From positions 62,001 through 126,000 of the forward strand of contig NZ_BMTP01000004.1 in assembly GCF_014649735.1 (NCBI RefSeq): a DNA stretch of 64,000 bases. The letters are read 5' to 3'. This DNA comes from Streptomyces lavendofoliae. Lineage in GTDB: Bacteria; Actinomycetota; Actinomycetes; Streptomycetales; Streptomycetaceae. Under the pieces are notes generated by a model. That model did no database searches. It was not told the origin of the DNA and was given only the letters and a program-made list of their open reading frames with translations. Numbering within the stretch: position 1 is the stretch's first letter; each line of letters opens with the position of its first letter. Position numbers and translations under genes: made by a program. This document shows positions 8,451-18,701 of this stretch, piece after piece.

Positions 8451-9188
8451 ATGTCAGACGCAGCACCCCCCGCCCGTACCGCCGTGGTGATCCCCGCGGC
8501 CGGCCGCGGAGTACGGCTCGGGCCTGGCGCCCCCAAGGCGCTCCGCGCGCTGAACGGGACCCCCATGCTCATCCACGCCGTCCGCGCCATGGCGGCCTCC
8601 CGCGCGGTCTCCCTCGTCGTGGTGGTCGCCCCGCCCGACGGCGCGCCCGAGGTCAAGAACCTCCTCGACGCGCACGCGCTGCCCGAGAGGACCGACTACC
8701 TGGTCGTCCCCGGCGGCGAGACCCGCCAGGAGTCCGTCCGCCTCGGCCTGGACGCGCTGCCCGACGACGTCGCCACCGTCCTCGTCCACGACGCGGCCCG
8801 CCCGCTCGTGCCCGTCGACACCGTCGACGCGGTCGTCGAGGCCGTCCGCGACGGGGCCGTCGCCGTCGTGCCCGCCGTGCCGCTCGCCGACACCGTCAAG
8901 CGGGTCGAGCCCCGCGAGAAGGGCGAGCCCGAGCCGGTCCTGGCCACCCCCGACCGCGCCACCCTGCGCGCGGTGCAGACCCCGCAGGGCTTCGCCCGCG
9001 ACACCCTGGTCCGCGCCCACGCCACCGTCACCGACGACGTCACCGACGACGCGAGCATGGTCGAGCGGCTCGGCGAGCCGGTCGTGGTCGTGCCCGGCCA
9101 CGAGGAGGCGTTCAAGGTGACCCGCCCGCTCGACCTCGTGCTCGCCGAGGCGGTTCTCGCCCGGAGGAGGGCCAACGATGGCTTCTAG
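8451..9188 (+). CDS. ispD: 2-C-methyl-D-erythritol 4-phosphate cytidylyltransferase
   Basis: IspD makes CDP-methylerythritol from MEP and CTP in the non-mevalonate isoprenoid pathway. The ATG at 8451 (MSDAAPPA) gives 245 residues; an in-frame extension to 8268 is low-quality sequence and is rejected. The CTP-binding loop [19 protein letters not shown], the AVQTPQGF signature and the C-terminal KVTRPLDL are present. Its end overlaps ispF by 11 nt, indicating coupled expression of two enzymes of the same pathway. Confidence 0.96.
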   Translation: MSDAAPPARTAVVIPAAGRGVRLGPGAPKALRALNGTPMLIHAVRAMAASRAVSLVVVVAPPDGAPEVKNLLDAHALPERTDYLVVPGGETRQESVRLGLDALPDDVATVLVHDAARPLVPVDTVDAVVEAVRDGAVAVVPAVPLADTVKRVEPREKGEPEPVLATPDRATLRAVQTPQGFARDTLVRAHATVTDDVTDDASMVERLGEPVVVVPGHEEAFKVTRPLDLVLAEAVLARRRANDGF

Positions 9189-9666
9189 CCTGCCCAGCGT
9201 CGGCATCGGCACCGACGTCCACGCCTTCGAACGCGGCCGTGAGCTGTGGTGCGCCGGCCTGCTGTGGGAGGGCGAGGAGTACGGCCTGGCCGGCCACTCC
9301 GACGGCGACGTCGCCGCCCACGCCGCCTGCGACGCGCTGTTCTCCGCCGCCGGCATCGGCGACCTCGGCGCCCACTTCGGCACCTCCCGCCCCGAGTGGT
9401 CCGGCGCGTCCGGGGTGACGCTGCTGGCCGAGGCCGCCCGGATCGTCCGCGCCGAGGGCTACGAGATCGGCAACATCGCCGTCCAGGTCATCGGCGTACG
9501 CCCGAAGATCGGCAAGCGGCGCGATGAGGCCCAGAAGGCGCTGAGCTCGGCGGCCGGCGCTCCCGTCTCGGTGTCCGGCACGACGACCGACGGCCTCGGA
9601 CTGACCGGGCGCGCCGAGGGTCTCGCGGCCGTCGCCACAGCGCTCCTCGTCCGCGGCGCCCCGTAG
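9178..9666 (+). CDS. ispF: 2-C-methyl-D-erythritol 2,4-cyclodiphosphate synthase
   Basis: IspF cyclises CDP-ME 2-phosphate to MEcPP and works as a homotrimer with zinc. At 162 residues it is the normal size. The metal-binding GTDVHAF and the HSDGDV signature are intact, and the [14 protein letters not shown] core and the C-terminal [15 protein letters not shown] follow. The start overlaps the ispD stop. The next gene, cysS, has its own promoter-like hexamer. Confidence 0.97.
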   Translation: MASSLPSVGIGTDVHAFERGRELWCAGLLWEGEEYGLAGHSDGDVAAHAACDALFSAAGIGDLGAHFGTSRPEWSGASGVTLLAEAARIVRAEGYEIGNIAVQVIGVRPKIGKRRDEAQKALSSAAGAPVSVSGTTTDGLGLTGRAEGLAAVATALLVRGAP

Positions 9667-9699
9667 CACCTGGGGCACGGGGCACTGGCACCGGCCCAC

Positions 9700-9705
9700 T
9701 ACTCT
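9700..9705 (+). promoter_or_regulatory. -10 element of a leaderless cysS transcript
   Basis: TACTCT is followed by 6 nt and GTG at 9712. The GGAG at 9706-9709 is too close to the start to act as an RBS, so a leaderless start is favoured. Confidence 0.55.
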
Positions 9706-9711
9706 GGAGTG

Positions 9712-11109
9712 GTGACTATTCGTCTGTACGACACCAGCGCCCGGCAGGTCCGCGACTTCACCCCGCTCACGCCGGGCTGCGTCTCGATCTACCTCTGTGG
9801 TGCCACCGTGCAGGCGGCCCCGCACATCGGGCACATCCGGTCGGGACTCAACTTCGACATCATGCGCCGCTGGTTCGCCCACCGCGGCTACGAGGTGACG
9901 TTCGTCCGCAACGTCACGGACATCGACGACAAGATCATCGCCAAGTCCGCCGACCAGGGCCGCCCCTGGTGGTCGATCGGGTACGAGAACGAGCGCGCGT
10001 TCAACGACGGCTACCGGGCCCTCGGGTGCCTGCCGCCCACCTACGAGCCGCGCGCCACCGGCCACGTCCCCGAGATGATCGAGATGATGCGCGGCCTCGT
10101 CGAGCGCGGCCACGCGTACGAGGCCGACGGCAGCGTGTACTTCGACGTCCGGTCCTTCCCCGAGTACCTGGCGCTGTCCAACCAGGACATCGACGACCTG
10201 CGCCAGCCCACCGAGGAAGGCATCACCGGCAAGCGCGACCCGCGCGACTTCGCCATGTGGAAGGCCACCAAGCCCGGCGAGCCCGACTGGGAGACGCCGT
10301 GGGGCCGCGGGCGCCCAGGCTGGCACCTGGAGTGCTCGGCCATGGCCCACAAGTACCTCGGCTCCGCCTTCGACATCCACGGCGGCGGCATCGACCTGAT
10401 CTTCCCGCACCACGAGAACGAGATCGCCCAGGCCAAGGCGTACGGCGACGAGTTCGCCCGCTACTGGGTGCACAACGCCTGGGTGACCATGAGCGGCGAG
10501 AAGATGTCCAAATCGCTGGGCAACTCGGTGCTGGTCTCCGAGATGGTCAAGCGGTGGCGCCCCATCGTCCTGCGCTACTACCTGGGCACCCCGCACTACC
10601 GGTCCATGATCGAGTACAGCGAGGAGGCCCTGCGCGAGGCGGAGTCCGCCTTCGCCCGCATCGAGGGCTTCGTCCAGCGGGTCGTCGAGAAGGCCGGGCC
10701 CGTCGAGCCGGCCGCCGAGGTCCCGCTCGCCTTCGCCGAGGCGATGGACGACGACCTGGGCGTCCCGCAGGCGCTCGCGATCGTCCACACCACCGTCCGG
10801 CAGGGCAACAGCGCGCTGGCCGCCGACGACAAGGAAGCCGCCGTGGCGCGCCTCGCCGAGGTCCGCGCCATGCTCGGCGTCCTCGGCCTGGACCCGCTCG
10901 ACCCGCACTGGGCGGGCGAGACCGACCGCGGCGAGGACCTCCACGGCGTCGTGGACAGCCTCGTACGCATGGTCCTGGACCAGCGCGAGGCGGCCCGGGC
11001 GCGCAAGGACTGGAGCACGGCCGACGCCATCCGCGACCAGCTGGGCCAGTCCGGGCTCGTCATCGAGGACGGCCCCGACGGGCCGCGCTGGACGCTGGGC
11101 GCGCGCTGA
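9712..11109 (+). CDS. cysS: Cysteinyl-tRNA synthetase
   Basis: This class I synthetase charges tRNA-Cys. Domains in order are the Rossmann catalytic fold with a HIGH motif ([13 protein letters not shown]), zinc ligands including the Cys in YLCGATVQ, Cys in HLECSAMA and HHENE, the KMSKS loop ([10 protein letters not shown]), and a helical anticodon-binding C-terminus. The GTG at 9712 is chosen by leaderless geometry; the GTG at 9709 would add one residue. The mycothiol ligase MshC is a shorter paralogue; the length and full C-terminal domain argue for CysS here. Confidence 0.94.
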   Translation: MTIRLYDTSARQVRDFTPLTPGCVSIYLCGATVQAAPHIGHIRSGLNFDIMRRWFAHRGYEVTFVRNVTDIDDKIIAKSADQGRPWWSIGYENERAFNDGYRALGCLPPTYEPRATGHVPEMIEMMRGLVERGHAYEADGSVYFDVRSFPEYLALSNQDIDDLRQPTEEGITGKRDPRDFAMWKATKPGEPDWETPWGRGRPGWHLECSAMAHKYLGSAFDIHGGGIDLIFPHHENEIAQAKAYGDEFARYWVHNAWVTMSGEKMSKSLGNSVLVSEMVKRWRPIVLRYYLGTPHYRSMIEYSEEALREAESAFARIEGFVQRVVEKAGPVEPAAEVPLAFAEAMDDDLGVPQALAIVHTTVRQGNSALAADDKEAAVARLAEVRAMLGVLGLDPLDPHWAGETDRGEDLHGVVDSLVRMVLDQREAARARKDWSTADAIRDQLGQSGLVIEDGPDGPRWTLGAR

Positions 11110-11172
11110 GCGCGGCGCTGGCACACTTCATATACACGTATGTACGACACGCATCGACAGAGCAGGTAAGTC

Positions 11173-12123
11173 ATGGCCGGGAACAGCCAGCGCAGGAACC
11201 GCCGCACGTCCAACAAGAAGGGCGCGACGGTCGGCAGCGGTGGCCAGCGGCGCCGGGGCCTGGAAGGCAAGGGCCCCACGCCGCCCGCGTCCGCCCGCAA
11301 GGGCCATGTGAAGAACCGCGTCGCCAACGCCAAGGCCAAGCAGGCGCACCGCCGCCAGGTGGCCCGCCGCGGCGGCAAGGGCCTGTCCGAGATGGTGGTC
11401 GGCCGCAACCCGGTCTTCGAGGCGCTGCGCGACGGCGTACCGGCGACGACGCTGTACGTCCAGCAGTTCATCGACAACGACGAGCGGGTGCGCGACGCGC
11501 TGAAGCTCGCGGCCGACCGCGGCGGCATCAACCTCATGGAGGCCCCGCGCGCCGAGCTGGACCGGATGACCAACGGCCTCAACCACCAGGGCCTCGTCCT
11601 CCAGGTCCCGCCCTACGAGTACGCCCACCCCGAGGACCTGGCCGCGGTCGCCTTCGACAACGGCGAGGACCCGCTGATCGTCGCCCTCGACGGCGTCACC
11701 GACCCGCGCAACCTCGGCGCCGTCGTACGCTCCGTCTCCGCCTTCGGCGGCCACGGCGTGGTCGTGCCGGAGCGGCGCGCGGCCGGGATGACCGCCGGCG
11801 CCTGGAAGACCGCCGCGGGCACCGCGGCCCGTACCCCGGTCGCCCGCGCCACCAACCTCACCCGCGCCCTGGAGGCGTACCAGAAGGCCGGCATCACGGT
11901 CGTCGGCCTGGCCGCCGACGGTGACATGGAGGTCGGCGAGCTGGGGGCGCTCGGCGGCCCGGTCGTCATCGTCGTGGGCAGCGAGGGCAAGGGCCTGTCC
12001 CGCCTCGTCGGCGAGACCTGCGACCACCTGGTGCGCATCCCCATGCCGGGCGGCGCGGAGTCGCTCAACGCCGGTGTCGCCGCCGGTGTGGTGCTGTACG
12101 AGGCGGCCCGCCGCCGCGCCTGA
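11173..12123 (+). CDS. rlmB: 23S rRNA 2'-O-ribose methyltransferase, RlmB/TrmH family
   Basis: This is a SPOUT-class methyltransferase, most like RlmB, which methylates G2251 of 23S rRNA. A very basic, disordered N-terminus (about residues 1-65) precedes the substrate-binding domain ([15 protein letters not shown]) and the knotted catalytic domain with the three SPOUT motifs: [25 protein letters not shown] and [13 protein letters not shown]. It follows cysS by 63 nt and is often co-transcribed with it in actinobacteria. The exact target nucleotide is inferred from the family. Confidence 0.9.
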   Translation: MAGNSQRRNRRTSNKKGATVGSGGQRRRGLEGKGPTPPASARKGHVKNRVANAKAKQAHRRQVARRGGKGLSEMVVGRNPVFEALRDGVPATTLYVQQFIDNDERVRDALKLAADRGGINLMEAPRAELDRMTNGLNHQGLVLQVPPYEYAHPEDLAAVAFDNGEDPLIVALDGVTDPRNLGAVVRSVSAFGGHGVVVPERRAAGMTAGAWKTAAGTAARTPVARATNLTRALEAYQKAGITVVGLAADGDMEVGELGALGGPVVIVVGSEGKGLSRLVGETCDHLVRIPMPGGAESLNAGVAAGVVLYEAARRRA

Positions 12124-12140
12124 CCGAGCACCGTTTCCGG

Positions 12141-12164
12141 GACCCGTCATGATCTTGACGGGTC
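12141..12164 (+). terminator. Terminator after rlmB
   Basis: GACCCGTCA (12141-12149) pairs with TGACGGGTC (12156-12164) across a 6-nt loop, 18 nt after the rlmB stop. Confidence 0.7.
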
Positions 12165-12218
12165 TCGGACATTTCCCGGCCGTCAAGGCAGTGTCCTAAC
12201 CCCACGTCACTCGGTTAG

Positions 12219-13844
12219 ATGAGTGTGGACACCAGAACGCCCCGGCCCGGTTTCGACGATCAGCCTGCGCTGAGCATGGTCAAGGTGGATTGCGATCCCG
12301 CGCAGGTCATCGTGAACCACGCCAGTTTCCGTGTGCAGCTCGCCCCGGTGAACAAGCCCCGGTCGGCCGGCCCCGCCCGCGTGCCCGCCATGAGCGGCGC
12401 CACCGGCGCGGTTGCCCGGCGGCGCGCGCCCGTCGTCTGGAGCGGGAAGTCCTCGCCCGGCGACCCCGGCGCCACCGGGCTGCTCCAGGCCGTGCGGGAA
12501 TCCACGGCCGTCGGCACGATCGACGCCGGGGCCACCCAGGTCATCCCGCGCCTCGACGACACCATGCCGACCCCTGTCGTCGGGGGCGGCGGACGAGGCC
12601 CCGACGCGCCGCCGCTGCTGCCTCCCATGCGCCGGGCGGAGAGCGCCTACGACGAGCAGCCCGGCCCGTACGCCGACTCCTACGCCGATCCGTACGGGGG
12701 CGACGACCGCCGCCACGGCCGCGACGACGGCGTCACCGACGCCCGTGACGCCGGCCGCCCGGCTGACGGGGCGTACACCGGCCCCGCCCACCGGCACGCG
12801 TACTACCCCGGCCGCCGGATGAACCTCGGCGTCGTCCTGCTGCCGCTGCGCGTGTTCCTCGGCTTCATCTCCATCTACGCCGGCATGGGCAAGCTCTGCG
12901 ACCCCGTCTACTTCGACGGCGGCGAACGCGGCTCCATGGTCAAGTGGCTCAACTCCCTCCACCCCTGGGCCCTCGCCGAACCACTGCGGGACTTCGCCCT
13001 GGCCCACCCCGTAGGCGCCGGCCTGACCGTCGCCTTCGCCCAGGTCATCGTGGGCGTCCTCACGGTGCTGGGACTCTGGCAGCGGGTCGCCGCCGTGTTC
13101 GGCGCGGTGCTGTCCGCCGCCCTGATCCTCACCGTCAGCTGGAAGACCGTCCCCGTCTACGACGCGCCCGACATCATCTACCTCGCCGCCTGGTCGCCGC
13201 TGATCATCGCCGGCGCGCCCGTCTACTCCATCGACGGACGCCTCGCCGGCGAGGCGTGGCGCACCCTCGGCCCGCGCTCGGCGCTGTGGGACCTGCGCCG
13301 CCGGGTACTGCGGCGCGGCGTGGTCGTCGCCACCGTCGTGGTCGGCCTGACGCTGCTGATCGGCTCCGTGCTCGGCGGCGCCGTACGGTCCACGGAGATG
13401 GTCACCGTCCCCGGACCGAACGACGACCCGACCAACCACCTGCCCGGCCGTCCGCTCCCCGAGGAGCCCAGCGAGCGCGTGCCGTCGGCCCGGGAGTCCT
13501 CCCCGAGTCCCGAGCCCTCCGCGTCGGCGACCACCGGCCCGACCGCCGAGGAGGAGACGTCCTCCCCGGCCGAGACCGTCCCGGAGGAGGAGCGCGTCCA
13601 GGAGGAGCGGCCGACCGCCTCCCAGGGCACCGGCCAGGAGGAGCCGGAGCAGTCCGAGCCGGTGCCCCCGCCGACCAGCAGCGCCGGCCCGACATCCACG
13701 GGCGGCTCCGGCACCGGTGGCAGCACCGGCGGCGGTGGCGGCGGCGACGACAGCGGCACGAGCGGCGGCAGCGGCTCGGGCGGCAACGACGGCGGCTCGA
13801 CCACCGGCGGCAACCGCAATCCGATCGGCGGCCTGCTCGGCTGA
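12219..13844 (+). CDS. DoxX family membrane protein with long disordered ends
   Basis: This 541-residue protein has a low-complexity N-terminal half (to about residue 195). A DoxX-type membrane domain with four helices follows (MNLGVVLLPLRVFLGFISIY; GAGLTVAFAQVIVGVLTVLG; VFGAVLSAALILTV; IIYLAAWSPLIIAG). A fifth membrane helix (VVVATVVVGLTLLIGSVLGG) leads into an extracytoplasmic Ser/Pro/Glu tail ending in a Gly/Ser repeat. DoxX proteins are linked to redox balance; the role here is unknown. A 16-bp hairpin terminator follows. Confidence 0.85.
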   Translation: MSVDTRTPRPGFDDQPALSMVKVDCDPAQVIVNHASFRVQLAPVNKPRSAGPARVPAMSGATGAVARRRAPVVWSGKSSPGDPGATGLLQAVRESTAVGTIDAGATQVIPRLDDTMPTPVVGGGGRGPDAPPLLPPMRRAESAYDEQPGPYADSYADPYGGDDRRHGRDDGVTDARDAGRPADGAYTGPAHRHAYYPGRRMNLGVVLLPLRVFLGFISIYAGMGKLCDPVYFDGGERGSMVKWLNSLHPWALAEPLRDFALAHPVGAGLTVAFAQVIVGVLTVLGLWQRVAAVFGAVLSAALILTVSWKTVPVYDAPDIIYLAAWSPLIIAGAPVYSIDGRLAGEAWRTLGPRSALWDLRRRVLRRGVVVATVVVGLTLLIGSVLGGAVRSTEMVTVPGPNDDPTNHLPGRPLPEEPSERVPSARESSPSPEPSASATTGPTAEEETSSPAETVPEEERVQEERPTASQGTGQEEPEQSEPVPPPTSSAGPTSTGGSGTGGSTGGGGGGDDSGTSGGSGSGGNDGGSTTGGNRNPIGGLLG

Positions 13845-14187
13845 CGGCCCCCACCGGGAGGGGCGGGCACCGCGACGCGGTGCCCGCCCCTCTTCCCGTC
13901 CCCGGCGCGGTTCCTCCCATCCCCGAGGCGGTCCCGCCGCGTTGCCGTGCGGTACGCCCCTGCCCGCCGCTGTCGCCCATGCCCGTACCGCAGGACGCGC
14001 ACTGCCGCGCTCGGCGCGGGCGCCGGGCCTTCGGGTGGCCCCGACGGCTGTGGGCGCGTGTCGGGGGGCCGGGGCGGCCCGCCGGGCCCCGTGGGGCTAC
14101 CGCCGGGTCGGGGGCACCGCTGTGCCCGGCGCCGGGTCCGAGGCGGCTTCGCCACCTCGGCGACGTGCCGCCCGGGCTCGCGGGCGC
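13845..14187. other. Intergenic region between convergent DoxX and nucleotidyltransferase genes
   Basis: It holds the strong hairpin at 13858-13892. The rest is extremely GC-rich sequence with only spurious reading frames and no recognisable gene. Confidence 0.5.
13858..13892. terminator. 16-bp stem terminator
   Basis: Bases 13858-13873 (GAGGGGCGGGCACCGC) are perfectly complementary to 13877-13892, with a GAC loop and a short T run after. Confidence 0.85.
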
Positions 14188-14898
14188 TCAGGGGGTGGCG
14201 AGTTCCTTCGCCGCCTCGCGCAGGTCCTTCGCGGTGTCGATGGCCCTCCAGTAGGCCCCCTGCGGCAGCGGGAAGCCCGCCAGGCGCCGTTCACGGGCGA
14301 GCCGGGGGAAGGTGGTGCGCTCGTGGTCCCCGCGGTCGGGCAGCGCGTCCGTGAAGGCCGGGGAGAAGACGTACACACCCGCGTTGATGAGGTAGGGCGA
14401 CGGCGGTGACTCGATGAAGTCGGTGATGTGCCCGAAGGCGTCCGTCTCGACGGCCCCCCAGGGGATACGGGGACGGGCCAGGGCGAGCGTCGCGGTGGCG
14501 TCGCGCTCGGCGTGGAACGCGGCCATCTCACGCAGCGAGAAACGGGTCCAGATGTCACCGTTCGTGGCGTACCAGGGTTCGTCGGGGTGCGGCAGGCGCG
14601 CGGCCGCGTACTTGAGGCCGCCGCCACGGCCCAGCGGCTCCGGCTCCACGACGGTGGTGACGCGCAGGGGCAGTTCGGTCGTCGCCAGCCACTGCTGGAG
14701 CACCTCGGCGAGGTGGCCGCAGGAGACCACGGCGTCGGTCACGCCCTCGGCGGCCAGCCAGGAAAGCTGATGGCCGATGATCGGGGTCCCGGTTCCCGGG
14801 ATCTCGACCATCGGCTTGGGGCGGTCGTCGGTGTACGGGCGCAGTCGCGAGCCCTGGCCGCCCGCCAGGACCACGGCCTGCGTCGGAGAGGTGTGCAT
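14188..14898 (-). CDS. NDP-sugar pyrophosphorylase-like nucleotidyltransferase
   Basis: This 236-residue GT-A-fold nucleotidyltransferase resembles glucose-1-phosphate or mannose-1-phosphate nucleotidylyltransferases. The N-terminal signature AVVLAGGQGSRLRPYTDDRP, the KPM motif, the TNGDIWT metal-binding Asp and NAGVYVFSP are clear. There is no C-terminal left-handed beta-helix domain, so it is a minimal catalytic domain. The ATG at 14898 is chosen; an in-frame GTG at 14907 would add three residues. The sugar substrate cannot be read. Confidence 0.85.
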   Translation of the reverse strand: MHTSPTQAVVLAGGQGSRLRPYTDDRPKPMVEIPGTGTPIIGHQLSWLAAEGVTDAVVSCGHLAEVLQQWLATTELPLRVTTVVEPEPLGRGGGLKYAAARLPHPDEPWYATNGDIWTRFSLREMAAFHAERDATATLALARPRIPWGAVETDAFGHITDFIESPPSPYLINAGVYVFSPAFTDALPDRGDHERTTFPRLARERRLAGFPLPQGAYWRAIDTAKDLREAAKELATP

Positions 14899-14937
14899 AC
14901 CGCGCACGATAGGCGCACCTCGGTGCGGCTGACAGCC

Positions 14938-15351
14938 TCAGCTCTCGTGGGCGACGCCGGCGGCGTAGGACGTGTCGCAGACGGGCCGGGAGTAGGTCTG
15001 GGCGCGGACGGGGCCGTAGTGCTGGACGGCGGCCTTGCCGAGCGCGCGGGCGATCGACATGCAGTGCCTGGCGAGCGACGGGCGCTCCTCCACGGTGCGC
15101 TGGAGGTGCGTCAGCGCGACACCAGGGTCCTTTTCCTGAAGCTCTGCGAGGAGCTTGTCGCGGAGAATATCCTGCGGGGCACGGGGCTTGGCCCGTACCG
15201 AGACGTTCTCCGAGGACGCGGTGAGCATCTGGGTCTGGGAGCTTCCGCCCGCCCACGGGACGCTGGTGACCGCGAGAGTTCCGGAGAGCACCAGGACGAC
15301 GGGCAGGACGAGGGCGAGGGAGCGGCCGATTCGGCGTGCTGTGTGGGTCAC
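14938..15351 (-). CDS. Small secreted protein of unknown function
   Basis: This 137-residue protein has an N-terminal signal sequence (basic THTARRIGR, then LALVLPVVLVLSGTLAV) and no further membrane segments. The mature part is helical (DILRDKLLAELQEK) and has two cysteines (RHCMSI and PVCDTSY) that could form a disulphide. No family is recognised. It lies 39 nt upstream of the nucleotidyltransferase on the same strand and may share its transcript. Confidence 0.7.
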   Translation of the reverse strand: MTHTARRIGRSLALVLPVVLVLSGTLAVTSVPWAGGSSQTQMLTASSENVSVRAKPRAPQDILRDKLLAELQEKDPGVALTHLQRTVEERPSLARHCMSIARALGKAAVQHYGPVRAQTYSRPVCDTSYAAGVAHES

Positions 15352-15519
15352 GGACGTGAGCGTAGCGGGCGGTAATGATTTGGAGACATTTAGTCACCCC
15401 CACGGGGGATGGTTCGATGCTCCTTTTCGAATCGGGCGTTGACGAACAGGGTCCGAATTGACCCATGTGCCGGGGTATTTGTCGACATCCCAGGCGGGTG
15501 TACGGCGGGATACGCGGAC

Positions 15520-15543
15520 GGCCCCGCACCGAAGTGCGGGGCC
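15520..15543 (-). terminator. Terminator after msiK
   Basis: GGCCCCGCAC (15520-15529) pairs with GTGCGGGGCC (15534-15543) around a CGAA tetraloop, 22 nt beyond the msiK stop. Confidence 0.8.
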
Positions 15544-15564
15544 GCGCAGGCGTTTTGTCCCAGG

Positions 15565-16662
<1,098 letters not shown>

Positions 16663-16720
16663 GGTGATGCAGTCCCTTCACCGGCAGGAACGTGCCGGAC
16701 GATCCGAGTAGAGGGAGAGA

Positions 16721-16736
16721 AGTGGTCTGGTCCACG
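16721..16736. promoter_or_regulatory. Candidate DasR site (dre) upstream of msiK
   Basis: AGTGGTCTGGTCCACG matches 13 of 16 bases of the palindromic dre consensus AGTGGTCTAGACCACT. It lies 59 bases before the msiK start. DasR is the GntR-family regulator of amino-sugar metabolism in Streptomyces. Functional binding is inferred. Confidence 0.55.
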
Positions 16737-16846
16737 CCGGTGGACCTGGGGTGACGCTACCCGGCCGGACGGCTTCTGTCAGCAGTCGCCGGACGCGGGA
16801 TTTTTCGACCGGGGGCACATGCTGTCCGGTTACACTCGTGCGACGT

Positions 16847-16920
16847 GCCTCCTTAGCTCAGCTGGCCAGAGCAACGCACTTGTAATGCGTAGGTCGTCGG
16901 TTCGAATCCGACAGGGGGCT
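16847..16920 (+). tRNA. tRNA-Thr(UGU)
   Basis: This 74-nt cloverleaf has acceptor strands GCCTCCT and AGGGGGC, D arm GCTC/GAGC, anticodon stem ACGCA/TGCGT with loop CTTGTAA (anticodon TGT), and T arm GTCGG-TTCGAAT-CCGAC. No CCA is encoded. The 3' half (from 16878) is repeated exactly at 36248-36291, making this gene the integration site of the element that follows; the gene stays complete. Confidence 0.97.
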
Positions 16921-16921
16921 C
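16878..16921 (+). repeat. attL, 44-nt att core overlapping the tRNA-Thr 3' half
   Basis: Identical to 36248-36291 over 44 nt, from ACTTGTAATG (anticodon loop) to GGGGGCTC one base past the tRNA. Flanking bases differ on both sides. It is the left end of the integrated element. Confidence 0.95.
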
Positions 16922-16925
16922 TGCT

Positions 16926-16962
16926 GAAACCCCAGGTCAGATGCGGTCTGACCTGGGGTTTC
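16926..16962. terminator. 16-bp terminator just inside the element
   Basis: GAAACCCCAGGTCAGA (16926-16941) pairs perfectly with TCTGACCTGGGGTTTC (16947-16962). It stops tRNA transcription from one side and int transcription from the other, and overlaps the end region of int by sitting 4 bases past it. Confidence 0.85.
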
Positions 16963-16966
16963 GTCG

Positions 16967-18364
16967 TCAGCGGATCCGGCGGCGGCGCCGGGCGCGAGCC
17001 GCGCGGGTGTCGGTGGTCTCAGTTCTGGTCTCAGTGGGCTCCGGATCCGCGGTGGTGGGAGCGGGCACGAAGAACTCGCCCATACGTCGCATGGCGTCCT
17101 TGGACAGGTGGGATCGCCCCTTCACGTACCTCCGGGTCTGGCTGATCTGGGTGTGTCGGAGAATCTCCATGATCGTGGGCATGTCCACGCCCAGCTCGTT
17201 GAGGATGGTGCCGGCGGTGTGGCGGCTTCCGTCGTAGAGGCGGCGGTCATCGATCCCGGCCTCCTTGAGCAGCTCCTTGAATTCCTCGTAGTCGGCGCGT
17301 GGGTCGAGCGGGCGTCCGTCCGGCCGCGAGAACACGACGTCGTGCTCCTGCCACAGTTCGCCGGCGGCGGCCCGCAGTTCCTCCTGCCCGGCCTTGTGCT
17401 CGTGCAGGAACGGAATGAAGACGGGCGGGATAGGGACGGCGTTCCGGCTCTTCTTGGTCTTGGGGCGGGTGAAGACGAGCCCACCCTCCTTTCGCTGCGG
17501 GCAGGCGCTCGCGTGCCTCGTGCATGCCTTGGGGCACGGCTTCGGGCAGCCGCGCTTGTAGCTTTTGTGCCGGGCGCATCCTGCAGGGCACGGCTCGAAG
17601 CGGTGGAGGCGTGCCCCGCAGGCATGCGGGTCGGAGCAGCCGTGCCGCCAGGTGAGGCGCTGCAGCTGCCACTCGGGGCGGAACAGCTCCGCCTCCAGAT
17701 CGACGTATGACCAGCGCAGGCCGAGCGTCTCGCCCTGCCGGAACCCCATGCCGACACCGACGATCCACCGCATGAACGTAGGTCGCTTCGACGCGGCTTC
17801 CAGGAAAGCCTTGGCCTCCTCCTTGGTGAAGGGGTTGGCCTCGATCTCGTCGATGCTCGGCGGGTCCACGAGCGTGGCCACGTTCTCGCCGACGATGCGG
17901 CGCCGGTGGGCAATCTTCAGTGCCCGGGACAGGATGCGGTGCACCTTCACGACGTGCGAGGGAGCGCGGCCGGCGTCGAGCATGGCCCGGTACATCCGCT
18001 CCAGGTGCTCGGGCTGCAACTTGTCGATGCGGTGCTGGCCGACGCCGGGGATGATGTCGTTCCGGGTCTTCGACCAGTAGTCATCGAGCGAGCGCGGCTT
18101 GAGCTTCAGGCTCGCGATGTCGGTGAGGTAGGTCTCCATCCACTGCGCGACGGTGGGCTTGCGCCCCGCGGTGGTTGCGCGGCCCTGGTCGCGCAGACGC
18201 TCCAGCTCCCGGACTTTGCGGCGTACCTCCGCCTTGGTCTTGGCGCGGCGGTGACGGCGGTCGGGGCTGCCGTCGTTCTTCACGCCCATCGTGACGCGTC
18301 CGTGCCACCAGCCGTCCGCACCGAAGTAGATGGTCGATTCCATGTTGGGCTTGCGGGGGCTCAT
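16967..18364 (-). CDS. int: Tyrosine recombinase (integrase) of the element
   Basis: This 465-residue phage-type integrase has an arm-binding N-terminus, a core-binding SAM-like domain (VAQWMETYLTDI...) and a catalytic domain from about residue 180. Catalytic Arg is in GFRQGETLGLRW; the later boxes are SRHTAGTIL and RHTQISQTRRY, with the nucleophilic Tyr in RRYVKG. A Cys/His-rich insert (about residues 240-295; motifs CSDPHACG, CPAGCARH, CPKPCPKACTRH) follows the first box and probably binds zinc. The start at 18364 has GGAGGAG before it. It ends 45 bp from attL and should catalyse attL x attR excision with Xis. Confidence 0.94.
   Translation of the reverse strand: MSPRKPNMESTIYFGADGWWHGRVTMGVKNDGSPDRRHRRAKTKAEVRRKVRELERLRDQGRATTAGRKPTVAQWMETYLTDIASLKLKPRSLDDYWSKTRNDIIPGVGQHRIDKLQPEHLERMYRAMLDAGRAPSHVVKVHRILSRALKIAHRRRIVGENVATLVDPPSIDEIEANPFTKEEAKAFLEAASKRPTFMRWIVGVGMGFRQGETLGLRWSYVDLEAELFRPEWQLQRLTWRHGCSDPHACGARLHRFEPCPAGCARHKSYKRGCPKPCPKACTRHASACPQRKEGGLVFTRPKTKKSRNAVPIPPVFIPFLHEHKAGQEELRAAAGELWQEHDVVFSRPDGRPLDPRADYEEFKELLKEAGIDDRRLYDGSRHTAGTILNELGVDMPTIMEILRHTQISQTRRYVKGRSHLSKDAMRRMGEFFVPAPTTADPEPTETRTETTDTRAARARRRRRIR
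17013..17033 (+). repeat. Two TGGTCTCA copies near attL (candidate Int arm sites)
   Basis: GTGGTCTCA at 17013-17021 and TGGTCTCA at 17026-17033 lie 92-112 nt inside attL, within the 3' end of int. GTGGTCTCA recurs in the same orientation at 36122-36130, 118 nt inside attR. Arm-type binding is inference. Confidence 0.3.
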
Positions 18365-18427
18365 GTACTCCTCCATGCAGGAGGCGCCCCGAGCGGAGTG
18401 CTCGGGGCGCCTCAGGGCGTGCTGGGG

Positions 18428-18631
18428 TCAGTTGGGCAGAGGGGCGAGGTTCGCCACGTACTCCTCGAGGTCCGTTCGCCGGATCCTGCGGGTGCGGCCC
18501 AACTTGATGTACTTCAGGGCGCCTTCTGCCATCAGCTCGTAGACGGTGGATCGGCCGATGGCGAGCGCTTCGGCAGCTTCCTCGGGCTTGTACAGGAGTC
18601 GGTCGACGGGGGCGGCAATCGCCGTGCTCAT
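18428..18631 (-). CDS. xis: Excisionase, MerR-like helix-turn-helix
   Basis: This 67-residue protein is one winged-helix domain of the excisionase/MerR DNA-binding type: YKPEEAAEALAIGRSTVYELMAE followed by the basic wing KLGRTRRIRRTDLEEYV. It sits 63 nt upstream of int on the same strand, the standard xis-int order, and would bend att DNA to favour excision. The RBS GGAGG is directly before the ATG. Confidence 0.9.
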   Translation of the reverse strand: MSTAIAAPVDRLLYKPEEAAEALAIGRSTVYELMAEGALKYIKLGRTRRIRRTDLEEYVANLAPLPN

Positions 18632-18701
18632 CCGGGGTGCCTCCTAGGCGGGAGGGTCTTGGGCGCTCTCAGGTCTCGTGTCTGTCCGAAGTGCGGATTT
18701 C

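Noticed and set aside
9112..11124. 670-codon minus-strand frame opposite cysS
   Set aside because: Antisense to a fully conserved synthetase; no recognisable motif.
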